This document shows positions 46,472 through 55,005 of a stretch of DNA of 64,000 nt, piece after piece. The notes beneath the pieces were generated by a model. The model did no database searches. It was not told where the DNA came from and saw only the letters and a program-made list of their open reading frames with translations. Each line of letters opens with the position of its first letter. The first letter of the stretch is position 1. The stretch is from Comamonas terrigena NBRC 13299 (GTDB lineage: Bacteria; Pseudomonadota; Gammaproteobacteria; Burkholderiales; Burkholderiaceae_C): positions 2,561,001 through 2,625,000 of the forward strand of contig NZ_AP019749.1 of the NCBI RefSeq assembly GCF_006740045.1, given 5' to 3'. The position numbers and the translations under genes were made by a program.

Positions 46472-49400
46472 GCTGCGCTCTCCTCGTTCACGGCCGGTGT
46501 GGCGTCTTGGCGCGAGCGGCTCTTGAACCAGCTGCGGACCAGCAGGAAGAACACCGGCACCAGGAAGATGCCCAGCACCGTGGATGCCACCATGCCGCCC
46601 AGCACCGCCGTGCCGATGGCATTGCGGCCGCCCGCACCGGCCCCGGTGCCGATGGCCAGCGGGATCACACCGAAACCGAAGGCCAGCGACGTCATCAGAA
46701 TGGGGCGCAGGCGCAGGCGCACGGCTTCCACCGTGGCATCGAACAGTTTCTTGCCCTGTTCCTGCAGCTGCACCGCGAACTCCACGATCAGGATGGCGTT
46801 CTTCGCCGCCAGCCCCACCGTGGTCAGCAGGCCCACCTGGAAGTACACGTCATTGGTCAGGCCCCGCGTATAGGTCGCCGCCAGCGCGCCGATCACGCCC
46901 AGCGGCACGGCCAGCATCACCGACAGCGGCACCGTCCAGCTCTCGTACAGCGCGGCCAGGCACAGGAACACGAACAGGATGGAGATGGCATACAGCATGG
47001 GCGCCTGCGCACCCGACTGGCGCTCCTGCAGGGAAGCGCCCGTCCACTCGTAGGTGATGCCGGCAGGCAGCTTCTGCAAAATGGCTTCCACCGTTTCCAT
47101 GGCCGTGCCCGAGCTGATACCGTGCGCCGCACGCCCTTCGAACTCGTAGGCGGGGCTGCCGTTGTAGCGCAGCAGCTGGGGCGAACCATAGGCCCAGTAG
47201 GTGCTGGAGAAGGCCCCGAACGGCACCATCTCGCCGTTCTTGTTGCGCACGGTCCACTTGGCAATGTCCTGCGGCAGCATGCGGTGCGGGGCATCGCCCA
47301 TGATGTAGACACGCTTGACGCGGCCGTTGTTCAGGAAGTCGTTCACATAGGTGCCGCCCATGGCGCTGGACAGCACGCTGTTGACATCGCTGTAGGACAG
47401 GCCCAGCGCTGCTGCCTTGCGGTCGTCCACGTCCACGCGCAGCTCGGTGGCGTCTTCCAGGTTGGTGGTGCGCACCGCCGTCAGCAGCGGACTGGCCCGC
47501 ATCTCGCTGAGCACCTGGTCGCGCGCCGCCAGCAAGGCCGCGTGGCCCACCGCATTCACGTCCTTGAGCATGAAGTTGTAGCCCGAGCTGGAGCCCAGAC
47601 CGCGCACGGCCGGCGGCAGAATGACCTGCACACGGGCATCCCGGATGCGCGACAGGTCCTGCGTGGCCTTGTTGGCAATCGCCGCGGCCGACTGCGACGG
47701 CAAGGGGCGCGCGCTCCAGGGCTTGAGGCGGATGAAGCCGCGCGCCGAGCTCTGGTCGCCATTGAGGCCCGAGACCTGGTTGAAACTGATCACATCGGGC
47801 TGGGCGGCCAGGTAGTTGCGCACCTCGTCCAGCACCTCCTGCAGGCGGGCGTCGGACGCCCCGGCCGGCAGGTTCACGTTGACGTAGACAAAGCCCTGGT
47901 CTTCATCGGGCAGGAACGAGGTGGGCAGCTTGGCCATCAGCAGCCACACGCCCAGCAGCACCGCCAGGAAGATCAGCATCATGCGCTTGGAGCGCCCCAG
48001 GCTGAAGGCCACCGTGCGCTGGTAGCGGTTGGCAGTGGCATCGAAATGGTGGTTGAACCAGCGGAAGAACCGGTCGTTGATACCCAGCAGACCCGCCCGG
48101 ATGGGACGCTCATGGGAGTCGCCATGCGAGCGGTCCGGCGCCTTGAGCAAGGTCGCGCACAGCGCCGGCGTCAGGGTCAGCGCCACGAACACCGACAGGC
48201 CCATGGCCGCCACGATGGTGATCGAGAACTGGCGGTAGATCACGCCGGTGGAGCCGCCGAAGAAGGCCATGGGCACGAACACCGCCGACAGCGTCACCCC
48301 GATGCCCACCAGGGCGGAGGTGATCTCCTTCATGGACAGGCGCGTGGCTTCCTTCGGTGAAAGCCCGGTCTCGTGCATGACCCGCTCCACGTTCTCCACC
48401 ACCACAATCGCATCGTCCACCAGCAGGCCGATGGCCAGCACCATGGCGAACATGGTCAGGGTGTTGATGGAGTAGCCCGCAATCGACAGCACGCCAAAGG
48501 TGCCCAGCAGCACCACCGGCACGGCAATCGCGGGGATCAGCGTGGCGCGGAAGTTCTGCAGGAAGATGAACATCACGATCACCACCAGCACCATGGCTTC
48601 ACCCAGGGCGTGCATCACCTCGTTGATCGAGGCGCGCACGAACGGGGTGGAGTCCGAGCTGACGAAGTACTCGATCCGGTTCGGGAAAAAGGGCTTGAGC
48701 TCGGCCAGCTTGGCGGCCACCGCATCCGACACCGCCATGGCGTTGGCGCCGTCGGCCAGGATGATGCCCATGCCCGCGCCGGGCATGCCGTTGAGCTTGG
48801 TCTGGATGGACAGGTTGTCGGCCCCCAGCTCCACGCGCGCCACGTCCTTCATCGTGACCACCGAGCCGTCGGTGGACGACTTGATCACGATCGCCTCGAA
48901 CTCTTCCGGCGTCTTGAGCTTGGTGCGTGCCGTGATGGTGGCATTGAGCTGCTGGTTCTGCACCGCCGGCAGCGCACCGATCTGGCCGGCCGAAACCTGG
49001 GCGTTCTGCGCGTTCAGCGCCGTGACCAGGTCCGAGGGCATCAGCGCATACTTCTCCATCTTGGCTGGGTCCATCCAGATGCGCAGCGCATAGTTGGTCC
49101 CGAACACGCTGATGTCGCCCACCCCTTCGATGCGGCCGATGATGTCCACCAGATTGCTGTTGATGTAGTCGCCGATGTCCACCGCGCTGATGGCTTCATC
49201 CGGCGAGTAGAAGCTGTAGGTCACCAGAAAGTCCTGGCCGCCCTTGTTGATGAACACCCCGCGGGTCTTCACCGCATCCGGCAGGCGGTTGATCGCCCCC
49301 TGGATCTTGTTCTGCACCTGCACCTGGGCCACGTCCACATTGGTGCCGGGCGCAAAGGTCAGGGTGATGCGGGCCTGTCCCGACGCATTGCTCGTCGAGC

Positions 49401-49635
49401 TCATGTAGAGCATGTTGTCGATGCCCTTGATCTGCTGCTCGATGATCTGCGTGACCGAGTTTTCCACGGTCTCGGCCGAGGCACCGGTGTACTGCGCGCC
49501 GATGGTCACACGCGGCGGCGCGATGTCGGGGTACTGCTCCAGCGGCAGGGTCTTGATCGACAAGGCCCCGCCCAGCATGATGATGATGGCAATGACCCAT
49601 GCAAAGATGGGCCGGTTGATGAAGAACTGAGCCAT
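46468..49635 (-). CDS. RND multidrug efflux permease (AcrB/MexB, HAE1 family)
   Basis: A 1055-residue inner-membrane pump. It shows the N-terminus MAQFFINRPIFAWVIAIIIM, the proton-relay pair DD in GLLVDDAIVVVENVERVM, the partner Lys in GLAAKNAILIVEFA, and the FFGGSTGVIYRQFS segment. The hydrophobic drug pocket residues were not checked. Length and order match the HAE1 class for drugs, solvents and detergents. It starts 18 bp after the adaptor gene and overlaps the channel gene. Substrates cannot be told. Confidence 0.96.
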   Translation of the reverse strand: MAQFFINRPIFAWVIAIIIMLGGALSIKTLPLEQYPDIAPPRVTIGAQYTGASAETVENSVTQIIEQQIKGIDNMLYMSSTSNASGQARITLTFAPGTNVDVAQVQVQNKIQGAINRLPDAVKTRGVFINKGGQDFLVTYSFYSPDEAISAVDIGDYINSNLVDIIGRIEGVGDISVFGTNYALRIWMDPAKMEKYALMPSDLVTALNAQNAQVSAGQIGALPAVQNQQLNATITARTKLKTPEEFEAIVIKSSTDGSVVTMKDVARVELGADNLSIQTKLNGMPGAGMGIILADGANAMAVSDAVAAKLAELKPFFPNRIEYFVSSDSTPFVRASINEVMHALGEAMVLVVIVMFIFLQNFRATLIPAIAVPVVLLGTFGVLSIAGYSINTLTMFAMVLAIGLLVDDAIVVVENVERVMHETGLSPKEATRLSMKEITSALVGIGVTLSAVFVPMAFFGGSTGVIYRQFSITIVAAMGLSVFVALTLTPALCATLLKAPDRSHGDSHERPIRAGLLGINDRFFRWFNHHFDATANRYQRTVAFSLGRSKRMMLIFLAVLLGVWLLMAKLPTSFLPDEDQGFVYVNVNLPAGASDARLQEVLDEVRNYLAAQPDVISFNQVSGLNGDQSSARGFIRLKPWSARPLPSQSAAAIANKATQDLSRIRDARVQVILPPAVRGLGSSSGYNFMLKDVNAVGHAALLAARDQVLSEMRASPLLTAVRTTNLEDATELRVDVDDRKAAALGLSYSDVNSVLSSAMGGTYVNDFLNNGRVKRVYIMGDAPHRMLPQDIAKWTVRNKNGEMVPFGAFSSTYWAYGSPQLLRYNGSPAYEFEGRAAHGISSGTAMETVEAILQKLPAGITYEWTGASLQERQSGAQAPMLYAISILFVFLCLAALYESWTVPLSVMLAVPLGVIGALAATYTRGLTNDVYFQVGLLTTVGLAAKNAILIVEFAVQLQEQGKKLFDATVEAVRLRLRPILMTSLAFGFGVIPLAIGTGAGAGGRNAIGTAVLGGMVASTVLGIFLVPVFFLLVRSWFKSRSRQDATPAVNEESAA

Positions 49636-49653
49636 GTGCGCTGCCTCGCCGTC

Positions 49654-50961
49654 TTACTTGCTGGCAGGCTGGGCCGCTGGCGCGTCTGCGGCAGCTTGTA
49701 CCGGGGGCTCGCCGCGCGTGCTCTTGCGGGCCGCCTTGGCCTGCATGTCCACTTCCACGGGCTTGACCTTGTCACCGGCCTTGACGCGCTGGAACCCGTC
49801 CACCACCACGCGCTCGCCGGCCTTCAGCCCGCTTTGCAGCAGCCACTGGCTGCCCACGGCACGGTCCAGTTCCACATCGCGTTTCTCCAGCACATCGCCT
49901 TCCTTGGCCACCAGCACGCTGGGGCGGCCGGTCAGGTCGCGCGTCACCGACTGCTGGGGCACCAGCAGCGCATCCGGCGCCAGCGCCGTGGGCAGCAGCG
50001 CCTGCACATACATGCCGGGCATCAGCAGGCCTTCGGGATTGGGCACCACGGCGCGCAAGGTCAGCGTGCCCGTGGTGTCGTTGACGATCACGCCGGCAAA
50101 CGCCAGCTTGCCCTGGTGGGCGTAGTCGCTGCCGTCGTCCAGCTTGATGCGCACGGCAATCTTGTCGCCCTCCACCTTGGCAAAGCGGCCGGCTTCCAGC
50201 TCCCGCTTGAGCTGCACCACATCCGCACTGGACTGGGTGAAGTCCACATACATGGGGTCCATCTGCACGATGGTGGTCAGCGCCGTGGTCTGGTTGGCCG
50301 TCACCAGCGCACCCGGGGTCACGGCAGACAGCGCAATACGCCCGCTGATGGGCGCCTCGATGCGGCTGTATTTCAGGTTGATGCGCGCCGTCTCCAGGCT
50401 GGCCTTGGCCACGGCCACATCGGACTGGGCCTGGAGCGCAGCGGCCTGGCTTTCCTCATAGGCCTGCTGGCTGATGGCGTCGATCTTCACCAGCTCCGCA
50501 TTGCGGCGCGCGGTGGCGGCCAGCGTGCGCTGGCTGGCTTCGGCCTTGGCCACGGCCGCCGCGGCACTGCGCTCGGTGGCCTGCAGCGACGCCGCATCGA
50601 TCTGGTACAGCGGCTGGCCCTGCTTGACCACCGCCCCTTCGGTGAACAGGCGCTTCTGGATGATGCCCGAGACCTGAGGGCGCACTTCCGCCGTCAGAAA
50701 GGCCCGGGTGCGGCCCGGCAGGCTGGCGTCCAGCTGCTGGCTCTGCGGCTGCAGGGTCACCACGCCCACCTGCACCGCCTGCTTGCCCACAGGCGCTGCC
50801 GGCTCGCCGCCTTTGGAGCAGGCCGCCAGCAGCAGCGCCGCGCCCACTGCGCACCACCACCCCCCATACGCTGCACGTTGCGGACCGTGTGAATCAGAAT
50901 GGGGCACACGGGAGGCAGACGCCTGCGCTTGGTGCAGGCGTGCAGTGATGGCAGTCTTCAT
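49654..50961 (-). CDS. RND efflux periplasmic adaptor lipoprotein (AcrA/MexA family)
   Basis: Lipobox LLAACSKGG (Cys48) follows an unusually long N-region. Family sequence includes VRPQVSGIIQKRLFTEGAVV (lipoyl half), LKYSRIEAPISGRI, and VPQQSVTRDLTGRPSVLV in the membrane-proximal part; the tail is Ala/Pro-rich. I favour the ATG at 50961; one at 50979 adds six residues. Neither has a clear Shine-Dalgarno, and a hairpin sits just upstream, so translation may be controlled. It is the first gene of the pump operon. Confidence 0.93.
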   Translation of the reverse strand: MKTAITARLHQAQASASRVPHSDSHGPQRAAYGGWWCAVGAALLLAACSKGGEPAAPVGKQAVQVGVVTLQPQSQQLDASLPGRTRAFLTAEVRPQVSGIIQKRLFTEGAVVKQGQPLYQIDAASLQATERSAAAAVAKAEASQRTLAATARRNAELVKIDAISQQAYEESQAAALQAQSDVAVAKASLETARINLKYSRIEAPISGRIALSAVTPGALVTANQTTALTTIVQMDPMYVDFTQSSADVVQLKRELEAGRFAKVEGDKIAVRIKLDDGSDYAHQGKLAFAGVIVNDTTGTLTLRAVVPNPEGLLMPGMYVQALLPTALAPDALLVPQQSVTRDLTGRPSVLVAKEGDVLEKRDVELDRAVGSQWLLQSGLKAGERVVVDGFQRVKAGDKVKPVEVDMQAKAARKSTRGEPPVQAAADAPAAQPASK

Positions 50962-50984
50962 GGGGGAGAGGTCGATCATCAGAA

Positions 50985-51002
50985 AGGGGCCATTCTGGCC
51001 CC
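50985..51002 (-). promoter_or_regulatory. Leader hairpin before the efflux adaptor gene
   Basis: On the minus strand GGGGCCA and TGGCCCC form a 7-bp stem with a GAA loop, followed by TTTCT just before the start codons. It could act as an attenuator or sequester the ribosome site. Confidence 0.5.
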
Positions 51003-51008
51003 CTTATG

Positions 51009-51038
51009 TTTACGTTTCGTAAAGCCTACAAATGTAGG
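51009..51038. promoter_or_regulatory. Two adjacent inverted repeats, candidate repressor operator of the efflux operon
   Basis: TTTACG-TTT-CGTAAA (51009-51023) and CCTACA-AA-TGTAGG (51025-51038) sit side by side, 50-80 bp upstream of the adaptor start, in the AT-rich promoter stretch. Both are of the size bound by TetR/AcrR or MarR dimers; the nearby TetR gene at 44100 is the obvious candidate. Confidence 0.6.
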
Positions 51039-51163
51039 GCAATTCCTGCATGGGCGGCGGCAAAAGCTGTCGCACGCCCATGCCGCCATTGGGAGCCATC
51101 TGTCACCAGCAAGTTCCCTGCCATGGCGCAGACCGCACTCTCCCCGCGGGCCTGCGCCCTGGC

Positions 51164-52084
51164 TTACGCCGCCGCAGCCGCTGCGCGCAGTGCCTCGCGC
51201 AGCTGCTGCCCGACTTCGGGGCGGCCCGCGAATGCATCGGTCGGGTTGCGCAGCTGCAGGATGTCCTCCATCCGCGCCTGCACATTGCCCAGGGCATGGG
51301 GGTGGCTGAAGATATAGAACTGCTCCTCGGCCATGGCCGCAAACACTTTCTCGGCAATGTGGGTGGCCGTGACCTTGCCCGAGCCCACGGCCTTTTGCGA
51401 CATGGCCCGCGCCACCTTCTGGCTGGCGGTCAGCGTGGCGTTGCTCATGTCGGCGGGGCGGTTGCGTTCGCTGTCAGCGATGCCGGTCGGCACGAAATAC
51501 GGGCACAGCAGGCTGCAGTGCACCTGGTCGGTCACCAGGCGCAGGTCCTGGTACAGGGTCTCGGTCAACGCCACCACGGCGTGCTTGCTGACGTTGTAGA
51601 CCGCCATGTTCGGCGGCGCCAGCATGCCCGCCATGCTGGCAGTGTTGACGATGTGGCCGCGCCACTGCGGGTCCTGGCGCGCGGCCTCCAGCATCATGGG
51701 GGTGAACAGGCGCACCCCGTGGATCACGCCCCACAGGTTGACGCCCAGAATCCACTGCCAGTCGGCCTCGGTCTGCTCCCACACCAGGCCGCCGCCGCCC
51801 ACCCCCGCGTTGTTGAACACGAAGTGCGGCGCGCCAAAACGCTGCTTCACTTCCTGCGCCAGCACCGCCATGGCCTCGCCGCTGGACACGTCCACGCGCC
51901 GCGCCAGCACATCGGCCGCCCCCAGCGCCTTTGCCTCGGCCGCCGCGCGCTCCAGCGCATCGGCCTGCACATCCACCAGCACCAGCTTCATGCCGGCGCG
52001 CGCGCCGATGCGCGCGCACTCCAGGCCGAAGCCCGAGCCGGCACCGGTCAGCACCGCCGTCTTGCCTTGCAGGTCTTTCAGCAT
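51164..52084 (-). CDS. Short-chain dehydrogenase/reductase
   Basis: A 306-residue SDR: cofactor motif TGAGSGFGLE near residue 13, NNAG in VFNNAGVGGGG, catalytic Ser and the YNVSKHAVVAL Tyr/Lys pair. An acidic residue at the end of strand 2 (LVLVDVQADALE) favours NAD. Substrate unknown. It lies downstream of an MDR reductase gene but is separated from it by a terminator-like hairpin, so it may have its own promoter. Neighbours suggest a catabolic cluster for ketones or acyl compounds. Confidence 0.9.
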   Translation of the reverse strand: MLKDLQGKTAVLTGAGSGFGLECARIGARAGMKLVLVDVQADALERAAAEAKALGAADVLARRVDVSSGEAMAVLAQEVKQRFGAPHFVFNNAGVGGGGLVWEQTEADWQWILGVNLWGVIHGVRLFTPMMLEAARQDPQWRGHIVNTASMAGMLAPPNMAVYNVSKHAVVALTETLYQDLRLVTDQVHCSLLCPYFVPTGIADSERNRPADMSNATLTASQKVARAMSQKAVGSGKVTATHIAEKVFAAMAEEQFYIFSHPHALGNVQARMEDILQLRNPTDAFAGRPEVGQQLREALRAAAAAA

Positions 52085-52132
52085 CTTGTCTGTCTCCTTG
52101 TTATGGTTGTCACACGGGCACCGAGCGCCCGG

Positions 52133-52164
52133 AAAAAAGGCGCCTGCCGTTGCCGGGGGCGCCT
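52133..52164 (-). terminator. Terminator after the MDR reductase gene
   Basis: On the minus strand AGGCGCC (52164-52158) pairs with GGCGCCT (52144-52138 plus strand complement), followed by six T. It lies 15 bp after the reductase stop and before the next SDR gene. Confidence 0.85.
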
Positions 52165-52178
52165 GGGGCCGGTCTCAT

Positions 52179-53195
52179 TCAGACCAGTTTGACCAGCTGT
52201 TTGCCGAAGTTCTTGCCCTTGAGCATGCCCAGGAACGCTTCGGGCGCCGCCGCCAGGCCCTGCGCCACCGATTCGCGCGGGCGCAGCTTGCCCAGCTGCA
52301 CCAGGTCCGACAGCTCGGCCAGGGCCTTGGGCCACATGCCCATGTGCTCGCTGACGATGAAGCCCTGCACCTTCAGGCGGTTGATCAGAATCAGCGCCGG
52401 ATTGGCCATGGGCAGGGGCTGTCCGTCGTAGCCGGCAATCATCCCGCACAGGGCGATGCGGCCGAAGGCGTTCATGCGCAGCAGCACGGCGTCCAGGATG
52501 TAGCCGCCCACGTTTTCAAAATAGCCGTCGATGCCGTCCGGGCAGGCCGCCTTCAGCGCCCCGGCCATGGACTTCACATCCGGGTGGGCGCGGTAGTCGA
52601 TGCAGTGGTCAAACCCCAGCTCCTTGACGGCATAGGCGCATTTCTCCGGCCCGCCGGCAATGCCCACCACGCGGCACTTGCGCGCCCGGGCCAGGGCCGC
52701 GAACGCGCTGCCCACGGCGCCGGTGGCCGCGCTGACCACCAGGGTGTCGCCCTCCTTGGGCGCAATGATCTGGTCCAGGCCGTACCAGGCCGTCACCCCG
52801 GGCATGCCCACGGCGCCCAGGTAGTACGACAGCGGCACATGGGCCGTGTCCACCTTGCGCAGCATGCCCGGCGCATCGCCGTCCACCACGCTGTAGGTCT
52901 GCCAGCCGCCCATGCCGACCACGCTGTCGCCGGGCTGAAAGCGCGGGTGGCGGCTTTCCTCCACCACGCCCACGGTGCCGCCCTGCATGACCTGGCCCAG
53001 GGGCTGGGGGGCTGCATAGCTCTTGGAATCGTTCATGCGCCCGCGCATGTACGGGTCCAGGCTCAGGTAGTGGTGGCGCACCAGCACCTGGCCTGGGGCC
53101 AGGGCGGGCGTGTCGGCTTCCGTCAGGCGGAAGTTGTCGACTGTGGCTTCGCCCTGGGGGCGGTTGTCCAGCAGGATCTGCGGGTTACGGGGCAT
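52179..53195 (-). CDS. NADP-dependent zinc-free MDR oxidoreductase (leukotriene B4 dehydrogenase/CurA-like)
   Basis: A 338-residue medium-chain reductase that reduces C=C bonds of enones. Family segments are RHHYLSLDPYMRGRMND, TAWYGLDQI, the Rossmann glycines in VVSAATGAVGSAFAALAR, and YFENVGGYILDAVL. No zinc-binding cysteines are apparent. The ATG at 53195 has a strong site (GAAGGAGATGAC), so the upstream in-frame start at 53234 is not used. The thioesterase and second SDR genes upstream on the same strand are likely co-transcribed. Confidence 0.92.
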   Translation of the reverse strand: MPRNPQILLDNRPQGEATVDNFRLTEADTPALAPGQVLVRHHYLSLDPYMRGRMNDSKSYAAPQPLGQVMQGGTVGVVEESRHPRFQPGDSVVGMGGWQTYSVVDGDAPGMLRKVDTAHVPLSYYLGAVGMPGVTAWYGLDQIIAPKEGDTLVVSAATGAVGSAFAALARARKCRVVGIAGGPEKCAYAVKELGFDHCIDYRAHPDVKSMAGALKAACPDGIDGYFENVGGYILDAVLLRMNAFGRIALCGMIAGYDGQPLPMANPALILINRLKVQGFIVSEHMGMWPKALAELSDLVQLGKLRPRESVAQGLAAAPEAFLGMLKGKNFGKQLVKLV

Positions 53196-53318
53196 GTCAT
53201 CTCCTTCGGTTGTGTTCGCTGCGTACGCGCCCATGCGGGTGCGCTGCAGCCTTTCTTACCTTGCAAAATCAACACCCCGCCGCCGCGCCGCCCCCTGGCG
53301 GGCGCCGCGCGCAGGGGT

Positions 53319-53756
53319 TCAGTCCGTGGCGATCACGGTGTCCTTTGTATCCTTGCTGCCCGGGCGCACGGTGCGCGGCATGTATTTGAACGTACCGGTG
53401 GCATGGCTGCACAGGCGGCCTTCGCCGTCATAGACCTTGCCTTCGCAATAGGCCATGGTCTTGGTGCGGTGCAGCACCAGCCCCTTGGACACCAGCAGGC
53501 CGCGCGCCGGCTGCATGAAACTGGTCTTCATCTCGATGGTGACGCAGCCGAAGTCGTCGCTCTCCAGGCTGCGCGCCGCCACGGCCATGGTCACGTCCAG
53601 CAGGGTCATGCTGGCGCCGCCATGGGTCACGCCAAAGGTGTTCAAGTGGTCGGGCTGGGCTTCGTAGCGCAGCTCGGACTCGCCGTTTTCCATCTTGTGC
53701 AGGGTGAAACCCAGATGTTCGACGAAGGGAATGGGGATGGCGCCAAAGCTCAACAC
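53319..53756 (-). CDS. PaaI-family hotdog thioesterase
   Basis: A small acyl-CoA thioesterase: VTHGGASMTLLDVTMAVAA carries the HGG motif and the Asp of the PaaI family. The start is not obvious: the frame opens at a TTG (53771), but a GTG at 53756 has GGAG nine bases upstream and gives 145 residues starting with LSFGAIPIPF, which I prefer. Substrate unknown. It sits between two oxidoreductases in a probable catabolic operon. Confidence 0.88.
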   Translation of the reverse strand: MLSFGAIPIPFVEHLGFTLHKMENGESELRYEAQPDHLNTFGVTHGGASMTLLDVTMAVAARSLESDDFGCVTIEMKTSFMQPARGLLVSKGLVLHRTKTMAYCEGKVYDGEGRLCSHATGTFKYMPRTVRPGSKDTKDTVIATD

Positions 53757-53873
53757 AGGGAGAGTCTCCAAAAATTCGGGGGAAGTCCCCGAGCATAGCG
53801 GCGCTGGCCGCCCGCGCGGACCACATTGCTGTCACCTACGCGCTTGGACGACAGTCCCATTCCACACCGGCCG

Positions 53874-54665
53874 TCAGCCGCCCACCAGCGCGCTGACGCC
53901 GCCGTCCACCGCCATCCACTGGCCGGTGATGTGCTTGCCCGCCGCGCTGGCATACAGCAAGGTGATGCCCTTCAGGTCCTCATCGTCGCCCAGGCGCTGC
54001 AGCGGCGCATGGCTGCTCATCTGCTCCTCGCCCAGGGTGTCGATCAGCACCTCCGCCATCTTGGTGCGGAAGAACCCCGGGCAGATGGCGTTCACCGTGA
54101 TGCCGTAGCGCCCCCACTCCCCGGCCAGTGCACGGGTGAAATTCAGCACCGCGCCCTTGGAGGTGTTGTAGGCAATGGTCTTCATCGCCACCGGGTTGCC
54201 GCCCAGCGCCGCGATGGACGCCAGGTTGATGATGCGGCCGCTGCGGCGCGGGATCATGCTGCGCTTGGCAATCTGCTGGCTCAGCAGGAAATAGCCACGC
54301 ACATTCAGGTTCATCACCTTGTCCCAGGCGCTCAGCGGGTGGTCTTCGGCCGGAGCCCCCCAGCTGGCACCGGCGTTGTTGACCAGAATGTCCACGTGAC
54401 CCAGGCGCTGCAGGGTCTCGGTTGCCAGGCGTTCGATGTCGTCCTCGCGGGCGCAGTCGGCGGCAATCCAGCTGGCGTCAATGCCCTGGGCCTGCAGCGT
54501 GGCGGCGGCCTGCTCCAGGTCCACCGCCTTGCGCGAGCTCAGCACAATCCGGGCCCCCGCCTCGCCCAGCGCCTGGGCCATCTGCAGCCCCAGGCCGCGC
54601 GAGCCCCCGGTCACCAGGGCGGTCTTGCCCTGCAAATCGAACAATTGCTGCACGGTATGTGCCAT
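53874..54665 (-). CDS. Short-chain dehydrogenase/reductase (3-oxoacyl/gluconate-type)
   Basis: A 263-residue classical SDR: TGGSRGLGLQ near residue 18, VNNAG with ASWGAPA, Ser in NLASIAALGG, YNTSKGAV with Tyr/Lys, and the end ITGQWMAVDGG typical of FabG and gluconate 5-dehydrogenase relatives. The Arg after strand 2 (LSSRKAVDLE) favours NADP. ATG at 54665; the longer frame upstream is not protein-like. It is the first gene of the catabolic group running down to 51164. Confidence 0.92.
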   Translation of the reverse strand: MAHTVQQLFDLQGKTALVTGGSRGLGLQMAQALGEAGARIVLSSRKAVDLEQAAATLQAQGIDASWIAADCAREDDIERLATETLQRLGHVDILVNNAGASWGAPAEDHPLSAWDKVMNLNVRGYFLLSQQIAKRSMIPRRSGRIINLASIAALGGNPVAMKTIAYNTSKGAVLNFTRALAGEWGRYGITVNAICPGFFRTKMAEVLIDTLGEEQMSSHAPLQRLGDDEDLKGITLLYASAAGKHITGQWMAVDGGVSALVGG

Positions 54666-54766
54666 GGTGTGTCTCCTTTTTATCCCCCTCCATACGCGCT
54701 GGCTGTGCCATGCGTTGGCGGGTGGTGGTTGTTTGCCAGGCATTGTGCAAGTGCGCTGCCAGCCCC

Positions 54767-54793
54767 CCTGTCACCTGTGCGCAAGCTGACAGG
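54767..54793. promoter_or_regulatory. Inverted repeat CCTGTCA-N13-TGACAGG upstream of the SDR gene
   Basis: Perfect 7-bp arms (54767-54773 and 54787-54793) 102 bp upstream of the SDR start. Spacing of about two helical turns between arm centres fits a dimeric regulator. No regulator gene for this cluster is in view. Confidence 0.4.
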
Positions 54794-54840
54794 CCCCCCA
54801 TGGAGCACGGACGCACCGCTGCGCGCGCCCGCCGGCGGCA

Positions 54841-54990
54841 GCCTGAAAAGAAGACCGAAAGAAGACCAAAAGAAGATCGCGAGACGACCGCAAAAGGGTC
54901 GTGAATGGGCCGTAAAAGAGCCGCGGAAGAGCTGCAAAAAGGCCGCTAAAGGACCGTTAAAGGACCGCGAGAGGGTCGCGAGAAGCCCCG
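54841..54990. repeat. Degenerate 11-bp purine-rich tandem repeat
   Basis: About a dozen imperfect units of the type GAAGACCRAAA, later drifting to GGACCGYTAAA and GGTCGCGAGA, run through a 340-bp gap between the SDR gene and ogt. One strand is mostly purine with C. No gene fits the stretch; a plus-strand open frame through it encodes only Lys/Arg-rich repeats. Confidence 0.75.
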
Positions 54991-55005
54991 AAGCAGGCCG
55001 CGCGG

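Noticed and set aside
48373..50892. 839-codon plus-strand frame opposite the RND pump and adaptor
   Set aside because: Spans two real genes on the other strand and resembles no protein.
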